Source of the DNA: Gautieria morchelliformis
Taxonomy: Eukaryota > Basidiomycota > Agaricomycetes > Gomphales > Gomphaceae
Reading direction: 5' to 3'
NCBI GenBank assembly: GCA_015179125.1
Contig: WHVA01000070.1
Coordinates: forward strand, 124,001 to 188,000
Length of the DNA: 64,000 nucleotides
A program made the translations under genes and the position numbers. Position 1 is the first letter of the stretch. Each line of letters begins with the position of its first letter. The notes under the pieces are model-generated. The model was given only the letters and a program-made list of their open reading frames with translations, was not told the DNA's origin and made no database searches. Below, piece after piece: positions 51,447-62,300 of this stretch.

Positions 51447-52566
51447 TAGTGTTGGGCATGGCCTGGCCCAGGCCATGGGCCGAGCCAGGCCAAGCCGCCA
51501 ATAGGCCGGGCCAAGCCAGGCCAAAGCCGTTGGCGCAGCTGGCTCCATGGCCCGGCTCAGGTTTTGCCAGGCCAAAGCCGAGCCAGGACGCCGTGGCCTG
51601 GCGAGCACCTAAATACAAGATCTTCGGTCATGAAAAAGGATATGTCTGCTCTGATACTGGCAGCGAATATGAATTTTTTCGATGATAGCGTAGTTACAGT
51701 CTCCTTATCCCTTACTCTTTACCCCACTTGCTATGCCCCGCCCTCGCATTGCTGATTCTGATAGCGAAATTGAGGCAGTTAACGGCGCCGACAGTCACAA
51801 GGACCGACGTATGGTGAAACCCAGTGCGGTGTGGCGTGATCCCCTAACGATAAAAAATGTCCCGCTCATGCTGCTTCTCCTCCGCGCGCGTGACACCTCG
51901 AGCGCTCCCTCTCGCGCTCCTCGCCAGTCTTCTCGTTCTCGCCTTTGCCGCGCTCCCCATCCTCCTCATCCGCGCTGGACGCGTCGATGTCCATGCCCGC
52001 GCCTGCAGCGCCCAGCTAGCCGCGCGTCGCCACGCTCCACAGTGCTAATCCACACGCGCTTCATCTGCCTGCCATCCGCGTCCCCGCGCGTGGCCTCTGT
52101 GACCCGAGCAGCTCGTGGCTCGTCCCTGGCACCCCGCCGCGCTCCGTGCGTCGCGGATGCGCACTGTCCGGACCGTGGGGTTGTGCTCTGCACGATGGGC
52201 CCGGGCACGCGTCGCAGTCACAAGCACCGGACGTGTGGTGAAACCCAGTGCGGCGTTGCGTGATCCCCTAAATGTGACCCGGCAAGCACCAAGAAGACAG
52301 GTGCAGGAGACAAAACAGCCCCGATGATATCATCGACAACGAGGAAGAGCTTTAATACCTTTTGGTACGCTACATACAATATAAGAATGATATCTTGTCT
52401 ACAAGGCTATTCCCCCACCAACAGGCCACGGCCCAAGCCAAGGCCAAGCCAGAGCCGAGCCAGGCCAAGTGCTAATGGCCTGGCTCAGGTTTTTAGCAAG
52501 CCAAAGCCGGGGCGAGCCAGGCCAAAGCCAAGGCTTTCAGGCCAAGCCAGGCCGTGCCCATCACTA
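51447..52566 (+). mobile_element. hAT element 2, non-autonomous
   Basis: The ends TAGTGTTGGGCATGGCC and GGCCGTGCCCATCACTA are inverted repeats; the exact 8-bp duplication ATCTCCAG flanks them (51439-51446 and 52567-52574). Both ends carry dense GGCC/GCCAAGCC words. Its length (1120 bp) is almost the same as hAT element 1 (1121 bp). A short ORF starts at 51733 with PRPRIADSDSEIE, like element 1, and then runs into a GC-rich segment bounded by a direct repeat (51795-51847 and 52218-52271). No hAT catalytic domain is present. Confidence 0.9.
51733..52263 (+). CDS. Low-complexity ORF in hAT element 2 (176 codons)
   Basis: It begins MPRPRIADSDSEIEAVNGAD, probably the true N-terminus of the family's transposase or accessory protein. 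Then, after SAVWRDPLTIKN, it turns into an Arg/Ser/Pro/Ala-rich sequence encoded by CpG-rich DNA that looks non-native. The second copy of the 54-bp repeat ends the ORF. I doubt it makes a functional protein. Confidence 0.35.
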   Translation: MPRPRIADSDSEIEAVNGADSHKDRRMVKPSAVWRDPLTIKNVPLMLLLLRARDTSSAPSRAPRQSSRSRLCRAPHPPHPRWTRRCPCPRLQRPASRASPRSTVLIHTRFICLPSASPRVASVTRAARGSSLAPRRAPCVADAHCPDRGVVLCTMGPGTRRSHKHRTCGETQCGVA

Positions 52567-52574
52567 ATCTCCAG

Positions 52575-52990
52575 ATAATCATGTATTTGGCACTCAGAGG
52601 CTGAGTAAGCAGTTCTGAGCCAATTAGGGCTCTGTAGCCATAATTACTAAGAGCACTGCTTAGCACAGCTGAGCATAGCCTGGTACAGCCTAGTTGTCAT
52701 GACTGACCATGATCCCCATTGTTTGGTGAAGCCAAACAGGCTGCACAGTTGCTATGGCTGCATATAGCAACTGTTTGGGACTCAGCTGGAAATACTGAGA
52801 GAGCCATCCTGCCGGACTTGTGGGTGCTTGGGTGACCATAAGTCCGAAAAATGCGGCCACCGCCGAGGTGCCCGGCGGAGTTTGAAATAGAGCGCCCGGA
52901 ACAGAGTTGTGGGTGCTAGAGGATCCACAACTCTGTAATGACAGAAAAATGGTAGTTTGAGCCATGGAGACTTTGGAAAAATAAGGAAAA
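52575..52990 (-). repeat. LTR-like repeat D, copy 2, second part
   Basis: Continuation beyond hAT element 2. In reverse orientation it shares GGCTCAAA, CACCCACAACTC, ATTTCAAACTCCG and CAGCTGAG blocks with 15490-15680. Confidence 0.5.
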
Positions 52991-53139
52991 ATATGAGATA
53001 ACTAGAGGAATGTTTGAAAAGCCTTTCCCCAGTTATATTAACAGCATACAGATACTGTTAATTCTTCAAATGTGTTTTTTACATGTTGTCAAGAAAAAGG
53101 GAAAAGACTAGGGCTGGTTGAGCAGCCTTCCTTGGCTGG

Positions 53140-53886
53140 TTGAACAACCGTTCCCCTACACAGACCAACATCAAGAAATATACCAACTGCATAATCCTCT
53201 CACCGAAGCTTACCGCTTATAGAGGCAACATTGCCCTGGCCGTGCTCGTGTGTTCCCACCCCCATTTGTCCATGTTCACATGCTTACATTGTCCCAGAAT
53301 ACGATGTGTGAGCTCAACGTTCACGACCTTCCTGCAGCCCAACATGAAGATCGCATTCAAACCGTGATCACGGAGATAAGCACTGAGGCTGCCACCGCCC
53401 ATAATATGGTCAAGAAACATGTAAGTACGGTGAACCTTACTGCCATTCTCATTCCTCACTGCAACGACAGGTTTTGGAGTCACTTGTGCCCACCGGTAAG
53501 CATAGGCACATTAGTGACCTATTTCATGCCATGATCAAAAAGAGCATGACCAGACTTGCCATGACAACTTACACCCAAGTTCGCATGGCATTCATTGTAA
53601 GTGTCCTAGCCTAATGCATGTGTATATTCTAACTCGGTGCAACCAGCGTACAGTCATACGTGAAACCGGCGATGCTAAAGATACCTGGGAGCTCATAGAC
53701 AAGAGGCTTCGGGAGTGGGAAGAATGGAACCCCACTACCGAAAAATTCCAGGAGTTTGTCTGTTCTTCCCACATTCCACTATATGTAGCTTACCTTGCCA
53801 GCAGGGCCATGAAGATAAACTACCACCTTGACCAGGAGGATTTCCCGGCTCACACACTGAGCTTGCCATGTGCCCTGTCACCCTGA
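53140..53886 (+). CDS. Hypothetical multi-exon gene, possibly transposon-associated
   Basis: Plus-strand segments look like exons: RGNIALAVLVC; then ELNVHDLPAAQHEDRIQTVI and TEISTEAATAHNMVKKH ending at GTAAGT (near 53424); NDRFWSHLCPP; HISDLFHAMIKKSMTRLAM; then RETGDAKDTWELIDKRLREW ending near 53886. The helical, charged wording (LPAQxHEDR..I..EI..EA..A.N..KKH) recalls hypothetical basidiomycete proteins of unknown function that occur in many copies. The start, exon limits and completeness are uncertain. No active site is recognisable. Confidence 0.4.
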
Positions 53887-54640
53887 CTAAGGACCTCGAG
53901 AAATGGCAGATCGTTTGCGACCACCATGCCGGAAAGGCAGGCACGGAAAAAGTGGGAAGGAAAGGGCGAGCTTAGTGGGTGCGATCGATGGAAAAGAATT
54001 TGAGGGGAACCTGCCGTGAAGATGGCATTTTCATGGACATTGTAATTAGCATCAACAATGCTTTGATAGATGCCTATTGGCTGTATATATAAGGTAATGC
54101 ACAAAGCTATGGCGATGGAATATACGAGCCGACGTAGCTAAATGTGAGGTCACAGATACATTGGTGCCCAAGCTCTAATTGAGGTTTGCGAGCAGTTACA
54201 GAAAGCTATTCCAATGGAATATGAATGCCGATGTTTGAGCTGGTCATAACGTTGACATGAGGCCACAGAGACATTGGTGGCAAAGCTCTTATTGAGGAGA
54301 GTTACTGAGATTCACAGAGGTATCTTCCAAACCTTGCCCAAACATTCAAGGTTTTTTAAGCCTAAAACGATTCGTGGAGGTTTATTTCCTAGACATAACC
54401 ACGTGATCTCCCTGAGCCATAGGCGACTGTGCCTCAACATCATCAGAGAAACATTTCAAAAACATTTACCACCGGCGGTGGTGTAGTTCAATATTACAGT
54501 ATAAAAACGTGTAGATATGTCGTATGACGCGTCCAGAAATGACAAGCAGGGTCCTATGTCTGTTGGCCCGGGTCTTACCCCAGACGATGCTCGACTAGAA
54601 CGGACAGCCACATATTAAAGCAGAGGCAGGAGGTGGTGCA
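53887..54640. other. No gene recognised
   Basis: About 750 bp. A phrase pair around 54100-54190 and 54200-54290 (TATTCCAATGGAATATGAATGCCG-type, then CACAGAGACATTGGTGGCAAAGCTCT) suggests a diverged tandem duplication of about 110 bp. Confidence 0.4.
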
Positions 54641-55345
54641 TCCGCTGTTCTATGTAGGCGTGTATTCCCCCATTGGCATCCTCACCTGCCTTGTGGGTGT
54701 TGCTAGTCTGTGGGTTGTGCTCAGCAGAGGACTCCATGGCGGTGAGTTGTATTTGGACTGGGTGGGTGCCCTGTGACTCATAAGGTGTTTCAGGGTCTTC
54801 TGCTCTTCAAAGACATGCTCACTAGCTTGAGTGGGGATGGATGGTGAACCGCTGTGGTTGTTTCCCGTTCTGTCCTGCTTTGCTGTATAACATCTATAGT
54901 ACTTTAGGGCTGTTGGTCAATTTCGACGTGCTGAGTGCGGTCAGCATGCTCGGCTTGGCGATCTTTGTGCTTGTGGCATCTGTACCAGTGGGATACGCGG
55001 TGTTATCCATCATCAGTGCCATGTCATTCTCGACAAGTAGGCACATGCCAGTCTTTCCTTGTTCTTCTCTAATTGTTTCTTATATATGTCTAGCTCTACA
55101 GTAGTGTAAGTATGGCCATAAACAAACTGTGTCGAGCCGAGCGTGCACTGCACTGCTCGCATAATTGCTCCCTCTTTATCGCTTCTGGAATGTGCTCGTA
55201 GTCACTCATACTTTTTACTTATGCCTATTTACAGGAATAGCGTCCTGGTGAACACGCTGACTGTGAGCGAGTACTACTGGGATTTTACCGGGAGCCGATG
55301 TGGGCCAATCCTGCAGATGATTAGGAAAATTTCAGAATTGTATTA
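54640..55345 (+). pseudogene. Multi-pass membrane protein fragment, possibly ABC transporter
   Basis: Plus-strand segments encode hydrophobic helices: PLFYVGVYSPIGILTCLVGV near 54650, LLFKDMLTSL near 54800, and from 54900 NFDVLSAVSMLGLAIFVLVA and VPVGYAVLSIISAMSFSTS, followed by a possible exon NTLTVSEYYWDFTG after TTACAG near 55225. A GVY-IG helix followed by LFKDML resembles the transmembrane domain of fungal ABC exporters, but no nucleotide-binding domain is present. Low confidence in the family; the membrane character is clear. Confidence 0.3.
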
Positions 55346-56610
55346 GACCGTCTCCCAAAGGTGACTTTGACGTGATATCGGTCTTGCAATCGGTTCCACA
55401 CTCCAACGCGAACTTGCAGAGTTCATGAATTCTGCACCTTTGCGAAAGCAGCCTCAACCCTCCTTTCGCAGCAAACTCACTCGCACACTTGTCCATGAAC
55501 TCGGTCCCCAGCATGCCGCTATAGCTGACGTCCAATATGGAAATTAATCACTACAGTACCAGACAATTTTCTTTGCCTTCCTTTTCTTATCTTTCCTTAA
55601 TTTTCTGCAGTATATGCATGCAGTCACAGTCCTGTGCGCAGCCTTTGCAAGTATCTTGTCTCTTCCCTTCATCAAGATCCATATGAGTCCGAGATCACTT
55701 CCACCATCCGCCGTGTGCAATGTACAGTGCACAGGAACAGTGCACCCTCTGCATGTATGGTTCACATGGGCTGTCTGCCGCAGGGCCCATATGGCAGATG
55801 CTGGCAACTTTTTATTATATGTAGCTTCACCCATTTTATTCTCAGATTATAGAAAAGAAGAGGGTGAAAGTATCTGGCAATTTTATTGTTGGGATATAAA
55901 TAATTCTACTTTTGTCCCTCCCAAGTGGTGGCTCCGCCAACGAGAATGCCTCTTTTTATTTGTACATGTCTTCTTATTTTTTTTCTACCAACTTGTAATA
56001 TACACCATATCATTATAACTATGCATATTACTGTAATACTCCTTCTCATATATATTACAAATATCTATCCAAGTACTATTACTCCATATTGTAATCTAAT
56101 ACTCACTCATTATAATTATTCATACCAATACTCCTACTCATATCTATTAGAAGTATCTATCCAAGTATTTATTACTCTCTCATATGTATATATATCTCCA
56201 AGATGTTTAAATGTATACAGAATCTTCTAATAACATCTATTATTCTCCTTATAAATACTGCTATATATTCCTATATGTTGTTATTAATACTCTTATAATA
56301 TCATATGTGCTGTATCACATGACCTTATTGATTAACCTCCTAAGCTGCCATCTCCAAGCCATCTCTGCTGGAAATTCAGTGACTCAGCATGAGGTCTCCA
56401 CAGGCTGCAGCATAGCATGCACCATCCTTTCCATTCATGAATGCTGAAGGGTGTACATGAACTGTATGCCATCTGCACCTACACACCGGAGACATGGCAA
56501 AATGGCCTGACTCTGAAAATCAACTGGACATGTTGAGGATATTTCACATCTCCTCAAAATTTCCCAGTTCAGGAAATTGGATGAGAATTTAATGTTTTGT
56601 CAAAGATTTT
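55346..56610. other. AT-rich region with diverged tandem phrases, no gene recognised
   Basis: From about 55980 to 56330 the plus strand is A/T/C-rich with the phrase ACTCCTWCTCATATMTATTA plus AAATATCTATCCAAGTA repeated about 85 bp apart (56037-56080 and 56123-56168). No coding capacity is evident. Confidence 0.45.
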
Positions 56611-56931
56611 TGACTGCTGGAAATTCTTCAAAAATTGTAAAATTATCACCTTAAAAATCTTCAAGAAATTCTCAGGAAGCATTGAATTTCATCTTCCACG
56701 ATACTAAATATTTAATAAAATTCCCCCAGTTAGGAAATTCTATAGAAACACAGATTTCTACAAAGTTTCCCTGTCAAATATTCAGGAAATCAACATTTTC
56801 ATAGAATTTCCAAACTGAGGAAACTTTATGAAATATTTATTTTCATAAAGGATGAAATTCAATGTTTCTTCAGAGTTCCTTGAAGATTTTGAGGGATAAT
56901 TTTACAATTTTTGAAGGATTTCCTGAAGTCA
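56611..56931. mobile_element. Second foldback (MITE-like) element
   Basis: Imperfect inverted arms of about 130-150 bp: the left arm GGAAATTCTTCAAAAATTG, AAAATTATC, GCATTGAATTTCATC and GAAATTCTATAGAAACA recurs reversed in the right arm. The AT-rich unit ends where a copia pol fragment begins. No ORF and no certain target duplication. Confidence 0.7.
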
Positions 56932-57428
56932 GACTACAATGATCCAGGCCCTGAAGGGGGTGCAGCAGCCAAAGTGTTATTCATTCAGGCCCTGAAATAC
57001 ATATATGATGAGTCGAACACCACCAGAGCATATGTGATCTCACCAAATGTAGTTGAACTGACATTCAATGCCATGATCAAAGATGATCACGTCCCAAAAT
57101 CATTCACCAAGGCGATGCGATGTTCTGATGCACCATTATGGAGGAACTCAACTGATGTGGAGATTCAGGTGCTCTTGAACAATGGCACTTGGGAATTAGT
57201 GCACCTACCACCTGGGGAAAGACCATTGGTTCACAATGGGTATTTTGAATCAAGCTAAACTCAGATGGATCATTAGATAAATATAAAAGCCGCTTAGTAG
57301 CAAAGGGGTACACACGGCTACCAGGCATCAACTATGATGAGGTATTTGCCCCAACAGCAGCATGGGCAGCCCTATGCACCATTCTAGCCCAAGGAGCACT
57401 TCCAGGAGCATATATTGAGTCCATAGAT
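56932..57428 (+). pseudogene. Copia Pol fragment, left part (integrase-RT linker and RT start)
   Basis: The plus frame reads NDPGPEGGAAAKVLFIQALK, CSDAPLWRNSTDVEIQVLL, NNGTWELVHLPPGE and, after a one-base shift near 57235, the copia RT start ([12 protein letters not shown] and [13 protein letters not shown]). It is a relative of the intact copia at 21.6-25.9 kb (EPGPEGGAAA, SDA-MWKNSTDAEIQALLDNG). It runs into the motif SIDISNA, where LINE 3 is inserted; the other half resumes at 63675. Confidence 0.85.
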
Positions 57429-57580
57429 ATATCAAATGCTAAAACTTTCTCATGCTTACCACCACATCCAAAAATGAAAAATCCTCGCATCCACGCTAAA
57501 TCTCACCCTATCCATGGAAAGTGCAGCACACCATCGCACTGAACACAGGTAGAGCGCTTCAAAAGGAAGAAGCATACAAA

Positions 57581-59283
57581 ATGACCACACCGGCAAGTGC
57601 GGAGGGTCAGAGCACAGGAGGCGCGCACCTAGGGAGGACCAGGGCAGGGACAGCGCAGCAGGGAGAGCAGGCAAAGACACGAGGAGAGTTGATAGACAGC
57701 GCGGGCTCAACGGGAAGCAGAGAGCAGGCGTGAAATTTCCTAGACAGAAACCAGTACGTGGCAAAGGACGACCCGATATCTCAAGAGAGCTTGAGCTACG
57801 CGCTGCTGTGCATGGCACAAAGCACCACGCACAAGGCCCTGAAAGAAGGGGCAAGGGCCATAGCGATCTTGATGATGGATGCATCAGCCAAGAGTTTTGG
57901 GGAACAAGTCATGAAATACGTTGAGAAAAAGATAGACCCGATAATGAGGAAGGCAGAGGAAGCGACGGATGCGCTCAGAGAGGCAGCCTACGACACCATA
58001 AAAGCCACAGATCTGGCAGCAGACGCACTAGAGAACGGAACGAGAGGGATGGGGATGGCAGAGCAGGCCTCAGTGTTAACATACATGGCAGCGCTCAAGG
58101 GCGCAGTGCCACTCGCGCACCTCAACACTCTAGCCAGGGTGAAAGTGAGGAGCCGTCAAATCCTAATCGACAAAGACCCCAGCACAGAACTGGACCCATT
58201 CAAGGAACTCACCGAGCAGGAACTCGTAGCCAAGGCCAACGAAGCAGTCGAGTACATGGACACTCTGGAGGAGGGTGAGGTGCTGAGATTCGTGGGAGTA
58301 AAGAAGCTGGCGAACAGGGGGATAGTATTCAATTTGGAAACGCAAGGGGCGGCAGAAGTCATACAGACATGCAGGGAAGATTTCCTGCAGAAGTTCAGCG
58401 CCTCCGCAGTAGTAAAGGAGCGATCCGCCTGCGTAATCGTGGAGTACGTCCCGGTCAGTCACACCCCTGATGCGCTGGCAGAGTACACGAGAATAGAGCA
58501 CAACTCGGGACTGCCAGATGGCACGCTAGAATCAACAAGATGGATCAAACCTGTGCAGAGGCGCAGCCCAGGGCAATGGACGGCACACCTAATAGCGAGG
58601 TTCAGGACCACAGAAGCCGCAAACATCACGATCAGGGATGGCTTAGTCATAGCGGGGAAAAGGACGTGGGCCAGGAGGATGAGGAGGGAGCCGGAAGGTG
58701 CCTGAAGTGCCAGAAATATGCCAGACACCTAGCAGCTGCATGCGACAAACGTGAAACGTGCGGCACCTGCGCAAAAGAACACAGGACCGTAGAGTGTGAG
58801 GAGAGGGACCCAGATAAGTTCAGGTGCGTAAACTGTGACACATCAGGGCACGCATCGTGGGATAGGACATGCCCAAAATTCACTGGGGCAAGCGAGAGGA
58901 TCGAGAGGGACAACCCAGAAAGCACATACAAATACTTCCCGGACGAAAGCCCCTGGACCTGGGAACAGCAGCACATAAGAAAAAGCGGCAGCAGAGCACC
59001 CATGGACACCGGCCTCAGGAGAAGGCAGCGCACACGTGGCAACGGCGAGTACGCAATGGCAGACGGCACAAGGAGGGGGCGCAACAACGCAGTATCACCA
59101 GCATCACCTGCAGGAAACGATGACTCAAACCCAGCAAAGACGGACAGCAGCGAACCCGCGAGTCGGCCACAGAGACGGCGGGTGGCAGCAGCAGCCGAAG
59201 AGGAACAGGGCGCCGACATCGAGACCGGGATCAAGACAAACCATGATAAACGAACACTTTGCAGCCAACGCCAATGGGGATAG
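57581..59283 (+). pseudogene. ORF1 (Gag-like) of LINE 3
   Basis: From ATG 57581 (MTTPASAEGQ) the frame continues through a TGA at 57731-57733 (CGA to TGA) into a long helical region (SLSYALLCMAQSTTHKALKE, then ADALENGTRGMGMAEQAS) and an RRM-like fold segment (ANRGIVFNLETQGAAEVIQT). A one-base indel near 58695 shifts to the frame that carries three CCHC knuckles: CLKCQKYARHLAAAC, CGTCAKEHRTVEC and CVNCDTSGHASWDRTC. The C-terminus is Arg/Ala-rich. LINE ORF1 proteins bind the element RNA. Two lesions make this copy defective. Confidence 0.8.
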
Positions 59284-59322
59284 ACCAGAATCGTGAGCAG
59301 ACCACAACAGGGCCACTACAGA

Positions 59323-62300
59323 ATGAATAGCGACCAAACACCAGCGGCAAGATTAAGGATAAGGCAGCAGAACGTAAATAAGTCACTACACGCCACTAAT
59401 GATATTCTAGGAAAATCCCCGCTGAATAAATACGACATAATAGCGGTACAGGAACCATACATTGACTCCTAGGAAACGCGCGCGCGAGCCACCACTGGCA
59501 CACGATATACCCGGCGACACACTACAAGGATAGGGAGAAACGGACCAGGTCGATGCTAATGATAAACAAGAGAATAAAGACAGATGAGTGGGAGGCAGTA
59601 GACGTAGGACATCCAGACGTGACGGGGGTCAGGGTCAGAACGCAAATCGGTGTAGTGCTGATACTAAACTTTTACTGTGACTGTGCACATTCAGGAAGCA
59701 TACAAAAGACTGACAAATACCTACAGACACAAATAAGACACAGACGGAGCAAACGACTGGCGGGCATGGTCTGGCCCAGGGATTTCAACAGACACCATCC
59801 GCAATGGGATGAGGTGAGGAACACGCACCTCTTCACCAGGAGCAACCTAGACACAGCACAGGTCCTACTAGATGCCACAGTGGAAAGGGATCTAATAATG
59901 GCACTGCCGAAAAACCTACCGACACTCATAGCTCAGACCACAGGCAATTACATGAGAACCGACAATGTATTTATGTCCGTAACGCTCCTAGATGCCATCA
60001 TTCAATGCACAACAATCCCAGAAGACCAGCCAGCGCGTAGCGACCATCCGCCAGTCAACACCACACTCGACATGTCCACAGCCAGGGGGGGGGTTAGCAC
60101 AGGTGGAACTAACCCACACCAAGCGCCCATTTGGGATAACGCGAAGGGAGAGCCTCTGGTTCGAATCCCCCCCCTCCACATTTGTAGCAGTAATTACTAT
60201 AATGTTTTCGCCCCACTGATAGGTGTTGACAAATGTTAGGATTACGAGGCTCCTGGACTTCCATACGGCATATAAGACCTACTGAAACTGACCGGTACTG
60301 TTATGTATCTAAGGTGATTAGGCATTGTAAACTAGAGAATCTTAGAGGGATACAGACAGAGGCACCCACCTGCAAGCGGGAATTTGACAGGATGCTGGAG
60401 GAGGTCAACTGGGCGATAATGCAAACGACGGAAGAGATGGTGCCCAAGACGAAGCCGTCACCATATATGAAACAATGGTGGACAAGAGAGCTCACCAAGA
60501 TGAGGAGAACCACCAGGAAGCTGGCGTGCAGGGCGTACGACCGACGCAATGATCTCACGGACGTGGCGCACGCAGAATACAAAAGAGCCAGGAATCAGTA
60601 CGCAGCCGCCATAGAAAGATCAAAACAAGATCACTGGGAAGCTTTCCTAGCAGCGGTGGACAAACGCACAGTATGGACAGTTAGCCGCTTCATCACTGGG
60701 GACTCCACCGACAGGGGCAAAGTGAGGGTACCCACGCTCAAGGCAAAACACGAGGATGGATCGGCATGGACTGTGACAACCAACGACGAGAAATCAGAAA
60801 TGCTCTTAAAGACTTTCTTCCCGCCCCCGCAGGCTGACAGCGCAAATATCCCCCATGACTTCGAATACCCACCCCCAGCCTTTACGTACGAAGAGGTAAC
60901 GGACGAACAGATCATGAGGGCGATCAAGCGTACCAACCCGTTCAAGGCCCCGGGCGCCAACGGGATCCCCAACGCAGTTCTAAAGCAGTGCGCTCAACAA
61001 CTGCTACCGTACATCAGGCAACTCTTCAGAGCAACATTCATGCTGCAGACATACCCGAACTGTGGTGGGACTCGGAGGTACTAGTGCTACGGAAACCGGG
61101 AAAGAAAGACTACACAGCCCCAGGTGCCTACCGGCCAATAGCGCTGCTAGACACACTAGGAAAGATCCTATCGTCCTGCGTGGCAGAGGACCTGAGCAAG
61201 ATGGCGGAAAAGCACAGGCTGCTCCGGACAACCATTACGGATGCAGGCAAGGACGGACGACAACTGATGCCATCCACTACACCATCACGAAGGCGAAGGA
61301 GGCGTGGCGAAGAGGGAACGTGTTGGGGGTGTTGTTTTTAGACATCAAGGGGGCATTTCCTAGCATAATATTACCTAGACTGATACACAACATGCGATGC
61401 AGGGGAGTACCGCAAGAATATACTGAATGGATCTGCAACAAGGTCGAGGGACAAGTAGCGACGATGAGATTCGACGACCATTGCGCACCACCCACACCTA
61501 TCCCAAGAGGTATGGACCAGGGCTGCCCGCTCTCCGCGATAGCGTACCAGTTCTACAACTCAGACCTGCTCGAGGTTGTGAGAAAGGGAAATGGCGAAGA
61601 TGCCGTGGCATTCGTTGACGACACCACAATCCTGGCAGAAGGCACAGACATGGAAGAGGCGTTCGGGAAGCTGAAAGACATCGTCCATAGGCGGAATGGA
61701 GCTCTAGACTGGGCCGCTGAACACGAATGTCAGTTTGCATTGGATAAGTTCGGGCTGATCGGTTTTTCCAGGAAACGTGAGAAAGACACGACGGGAACAA
61801 GAAAGACAAGGCCGATCACCAGACCGTCTATCACAATCAGCACCCAGGAGATTTCACCGGCCAAAGCACACAAGTACCTAGGCATAATAATGGATCAAGA
61901 GTTGAGATTCAAACAGCAGGTTAACTATGCACTGAAGAAGGGTACCAAGCTTATGGATCAATACTGTAGAATCGCGAAAACCATGAAGGGGATATCAGCT
62001 AAGCATATGAGACAATTCTATATAGCGGTAACAGTGCCAAAGGTGCTATACGCGGCTGACACCTATCTAATCCCAGAATCTAAACGATCCAAAGGCACAA
62101 AGGGGCACATCACCAAACTGGCGAGAGTACAGAGGCAAGCCGCCCTCGCAATCACAGGGGCGATGCGAACGACAGCGAGCGACATGGCTAACGCACACAC
62201 AAATCTATTACCATTCTCGCTACTAGTATCTAAGGTTGTTCATCGAGCCGCAGTCCGACTAACGTGTTTGCCCAAACAGCACCCCCTGTCCAAACACGTG

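Noticed and set aside
58647..59234. Minus-strand frame of 195 codons opposite LINE ORF1
   Set aside because: Antisense of the zinc-knuckle region, whose CCHC pattern on the plus strand is unmistakable.
60085..60178. A functional tRNA gene (tRNA-Pro with a TGG-type anticodon loop)
   Set aside because: A and B boxes fit, but the anticodon and T stems do not pair and the D arm is irregular; kept only as a tRNA-like sequence.
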